Shown here one piece after another: positions 62,141 through 64,000 of a stretch of 64,000 nucleotides of DNA. The notes under the pieces were generated by a model. It was not told the origin of the DNA. It saw only the letters and a list, made by a program, of their open reading frames with translations, and searched no databases. Source of the DNA: Enterocloster aldenensis. GTDB lineage: Bacteria > Bacillota > Clostridia > Lachnospirales > Lachnospiraceae. The position numbers and the translations under genes were made by a program. Position 1 is the stretch's first letter. Every line of letters starts with the position of its first letter. Where the stretch lies: assembly GCF_003434055.1 (NCBI RefSeq), contig NZ_QVEX01000005.1, positions 124,001-188,000 on the forward strand, in the 5' to 3' direction.

Positions 62141-63511
62141 ATGGGAAAGGACACTCTGAGGATTATTTCCCCAAATGGACATTTGGGCTTTGCCCCCACA
62201 AAGGAAGGAAGTTTTTACATTGGTGCAGAAACAAAACCGGATTATTACTGCTGTGATTCAGGCAGTGACGATATCGGCCCGGTGCCTCTGGGCATGGACA
62301 AATGCGCCAGCCATCCGGACTGGCAGTATCACGACCTGGAATTAATGCTGCTGGCATCCCGTGAACAGGGTGTGCCCATGATTATCGGATCCGCAGGCGA
62401 TACAGGAACCAACAGCCGTGTGGACATGTACGTTGAGATGATCCGCGACATGGCTAAGAAGCATGGTCTAAAGAAATTCAAACTGGCTTATTTTTATTCT
62501 GAAGTGGATAAGGAATACCTCCGCAGGAAAATGCTTGCCGGCGAGACAATCGAAGGCCTGAACAGCCGCACCAGCCTGACCATGGAAGAGCTGGACGCCA
62601 CCACCAGGATTGTGGCCGTATCCGGAGTGCATCCCTTTATCAAAGCCCTGGAGATGGGGGCGGATGTAATCATCGGCGGACGTACCAGTGATGCCTGCGT
62701 CTTTGCATCGGCCGCTATTTACGAAGGCTTCCCGGAAAACATTGCATATTACACAGGCAAGGTCCTGGAGTGCGCATCCTTCTGCTGCGAGCCTTACGGC
62801 GCCAAGGAATCCGTTATCGGGACCATTACAAAGGATGATGTGAAGGTTACCGCCATGGCCCCGTTCCAGCGCTGCACCATCGCATCCGTGGCAGGACATG
62901 CGATGTATGAGCGGACCAACCCGTACTATGAATACGTGGCAGGCGGCTGCCTGGACATGAGTGAATGCACATATGAACAGTTTGATGAAAAGACCTGCCG
63001 CATCACGAATCCCAAATTCATCCCCATTGAGGGAAGGATTAAGGTAAAACTGGAAGGCTCTGGCTACATAGGGAAGCGCTATATGGGACTTGCAGGCGTG
63101 CGCGATCCGTATACGATCAAGAACATTGACAAGGTAATTGACTGGGCCAAATCCCAGGTTGCCGAGCGCCATCCGGAAGATAAATATGAACTCAGCTACC
63201 GGATTTTCGGTAAGAACGGCGTCATGGGCGATATGGAGCCAATTAAGGAAACCAAGTCCCATGAACTGTTAATCGTAGTAGAAGGCGTTGCGGATGACGA
63301 TGCCCTGGCCCAGGAAGTCACCCTGATCGGCATGCGCCAGATTTTCTACGCAAGACTGCCTGAGGTTAAGGGAACCGCGGGAACCGCCGCATTCATCCTG
63401 GATGAAGTTACCAAGATTTCCGATGCCTATACCTGGACCATGGACCACACCGTGGAAGTGGATGACCCGTTGGAACTGTTCCCTGTTTCCATGATTGAAA
63501 TCGGTGAATAA
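62141..63511 (+). CDS. AtuA/DUF1446 family protein
   Basis: A 456-residue protein of the acyclic-terpene-utilisation AtuA (DUF1446) family. It shows MIIGSAGDTGTNSRVDMYVE, DVIIGGRTSDACVFASAAI and RYMGLAGVRDPYTIKNID. The biochemical role of the family is not settled; in pseudomonads AtuA lies in a terpene degradation cluster. GGAGG lies before the ATG. A DUF4387 gene follows 15 nt later, the usual companion. In an anaerobic gut organism a terpene role is doubtful. Confidence 0.9.
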   Translation: MGKDTLRIISPNGHLGFAPTKEGSFYIGAETKPDYYCCDSGSDDIGPVPLGMDKCASHPDWQYHDLELMLLASREQGVPMIIGSAGDTGTNSRVDMYVEMIRDMAKKHGLKKFKLAYFYSEVDKEYLRRKMLAGETIEGLNSRTSLTMEELDATTRIVAVSGVHPFIKALEMGADVIIGGRTSDACVFASAAIYEGFPENIAYYTGKVLECASFCCEPYGAKESVIGTITKDDVKVTAMAPFQRCTIASVAGHAMYERTNPYYEYVAGGCLDMSECTYEQFDEKTCRITNPKFIPIEGRIKVKLEGSGYIGKRYMGLAGVRDPYTIKNIDKVIDWAKSQVAERHPEDKYELSYRIFGKNGVMGDMEPIKETKSHELLIVVEGVADDDALAQEVTLIGMRQIFYARLPEVKGTAGTAAFILDEVTKISDAYTWTMDHTVEVDDPLELFPVSMIEIGE

Positions 63512-63526
63512 AAGGAGGACGAAATT

Positions 63527-63850
63527 ATGAAGACAATGAAGCTTGTTGATTTGGCAAAAACAATCCGCAGCAAGAATGCCGGTACGGACCGAATCACGTT
63601 TGATATTATTTTCCGTGACCCACAAAACTATGAACTGGTTAAAAAAAGCGGTGTGCTCAACCGTGCATTCGTGGCGGAACTGTTCGGTATCCCGGACAGC
63701 CGTATTGCTGATTTTGTGGAATTTGACCCGGGTTATGCAATCAAATTTACCATCAACCGCCTGCGTCCCTCCGGTTCCTTTGGGGAGGGTGATATATTTG
63801 GCTGCCAACAGTACCCGCCTCTGCTGGACGTAGAAATCCCCGTGGAGTAA
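63527..63850 (+). CDS. DUF4387 family protein
   Basis: A 107-residue protein matching DUF4387: MKLVDLAKTIRSKNAGTDRI near the start, LFGIPDSRIADFVEFDPGY and INRLRPSGSFGEGDIFGCQQ at the end. It is typically encoded next to, or fused to, AtuA-type proteins and so probably forms a complex with the upstream gene product. AAAGGAGG precedes the ATG. Confidence 0.88.
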   Translation: MKTMKLVDLAKTIRSKNAGTDRITFDIIFRDPQNYELVKKSGVLNRAFVAELFGIPDSRIADFVEFDPGYAIKFTINRLRPSGSFGEGDIFGCQQYPPLLDVEIPVE

Positions 63851-63870
63851 AGGCTGCATAAATTCTGAGT

Positions 63871-63927
63871 AATTGCCGGCTGTACCAGGTTCTGTATTGC
63901 ATAAATAACTGGTGACAACCGGCAATT
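63871..63927 (+). other. Intercistronic stem-loop
   Basis: AATTGCCGG pairs with CCGGCAATT, and inside it ACCAG with CTGGT. No T-run follows. It lies between the DUF4387 gene and the next gene of the same strand. Confidence 0.6.
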
Positions 63928-63952
63928 TCTAAAATATGAGAGGAGGAAAACA

Positions 63953-64000
63953 ATGCCAATCGAGCTCGTCTACCTGGCCGCGCTGTTAATCACCATCTGC
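63953..64000 (+). CDS. Membrane protein, N-terminal fragment (transporter candidate)
   Basis: ATG with AGGAGG about 8 nt upstream begins MPIELVYLAALLITIC, a hydrophobic N terminus cut by the window edge. By position it is probably the transporter of the AtuA operon; the family cannot be named from 16 residues. Confidence 0.6.
   Translation, partial: MPIELVYLAALLITIC

Noticed and set aside
1..64000. rRNA, tRNA or known riboswitch
   Set aside because: Reading both strands showed no tRNA cloverleaf, rRNA-like stretch or riboswitch core that I could support.

Overview
The window looks like a chromosomal segment of a gut Lachnospiraceae / Clostridium-cluster XIVa bacterium of the Enterocloster (Clostridium bolteae/clostridioforme) type. 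The grounds are Firmicutes-style ribosome binding sites (AGGAGG) before almost every gene, roughly balanced GC, sigma-A promoters, many sugar ABC/PTS/TRAP uptake operons each with its own regulator, and Firmicutes families such as BlaI, PRD regulators and GH112 phosphorylase. The genus is an inference from gene content and style. No rRNA, tRNA, CRISPR array or intact transposase was seen.

Layout. 1-2.8 kb: partial membrane sensor and a sugar-binding lipoprotein (- strand). 3.0-3.5 kb: apt. 3.8-6.3 kb: alpha/beta hydrolase, DeoR regulator, transaldolase/FSA-type enzyme. 6.4-12.1 kb (-): mannose-family PTS operon (PRD regulator, IIA, IIB, M24 peptidase-like protein, fused IIC-IID). 12.4-19.8 kb (+): ribose-type ABC importer with a TIM-barrel isomerase, PfkB kinase, DeoR regulator and an AlsK-like ROK kinase. 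19.9-24.3 kb (-): pstSCAB-phoU with a Pho box. 24.6-26.6 kb (+): nucleobase deaminase, NCS1 permease and a 54-residue membrane protein. 26.7-27.8 kb: MITE-like hairpin, collapsed blaR1 and intact blaI.

27.8-39.2 kb is the most unusual part. It is a visibly A+T-richer block holding a TRAP transporter, cupin, MmgE/PrpD, Tm-1-like (UPF0261) protein, PEP-hydrolase-family TIM barrel and DASS permease on the minus strand, divergent from a SorC regulator and a RuBisCO-like protein. I read it as one uncharacterised catabolic pathway for a carboxylated, probably sugar-derived substrate.

39.3-47.8 kb: GntR regulator, an ABC importer with two different ATPases, and a membrane-bound AraC sensor-regulator. 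48.0-57.0 kb: lacto-N-biose / galacto-N-biose utilisation locus (GH112 phosphorylase, NahK-like kinase, nucleotidyltransferase, ABC importer, AraC regulator), suggesting growth on mucin or milk glycans. 57.1-61.0 kb: small zinc-ribbon membrane protein, PIN-PhoH ATPase, ABC-F protein with a long leader. 61.1-64.0 kb: GntR regulator controlling an AtuA-DUF4387 operon that runs into a transporter cut by the window edge.

Genes are mostly arranged as transporter + enzymes + local regulator, with stem-loops after binding-protein genes and hairpin terminators between convergent units. Start codons were moved from the longest frame to the best ribosome binding site where noted.
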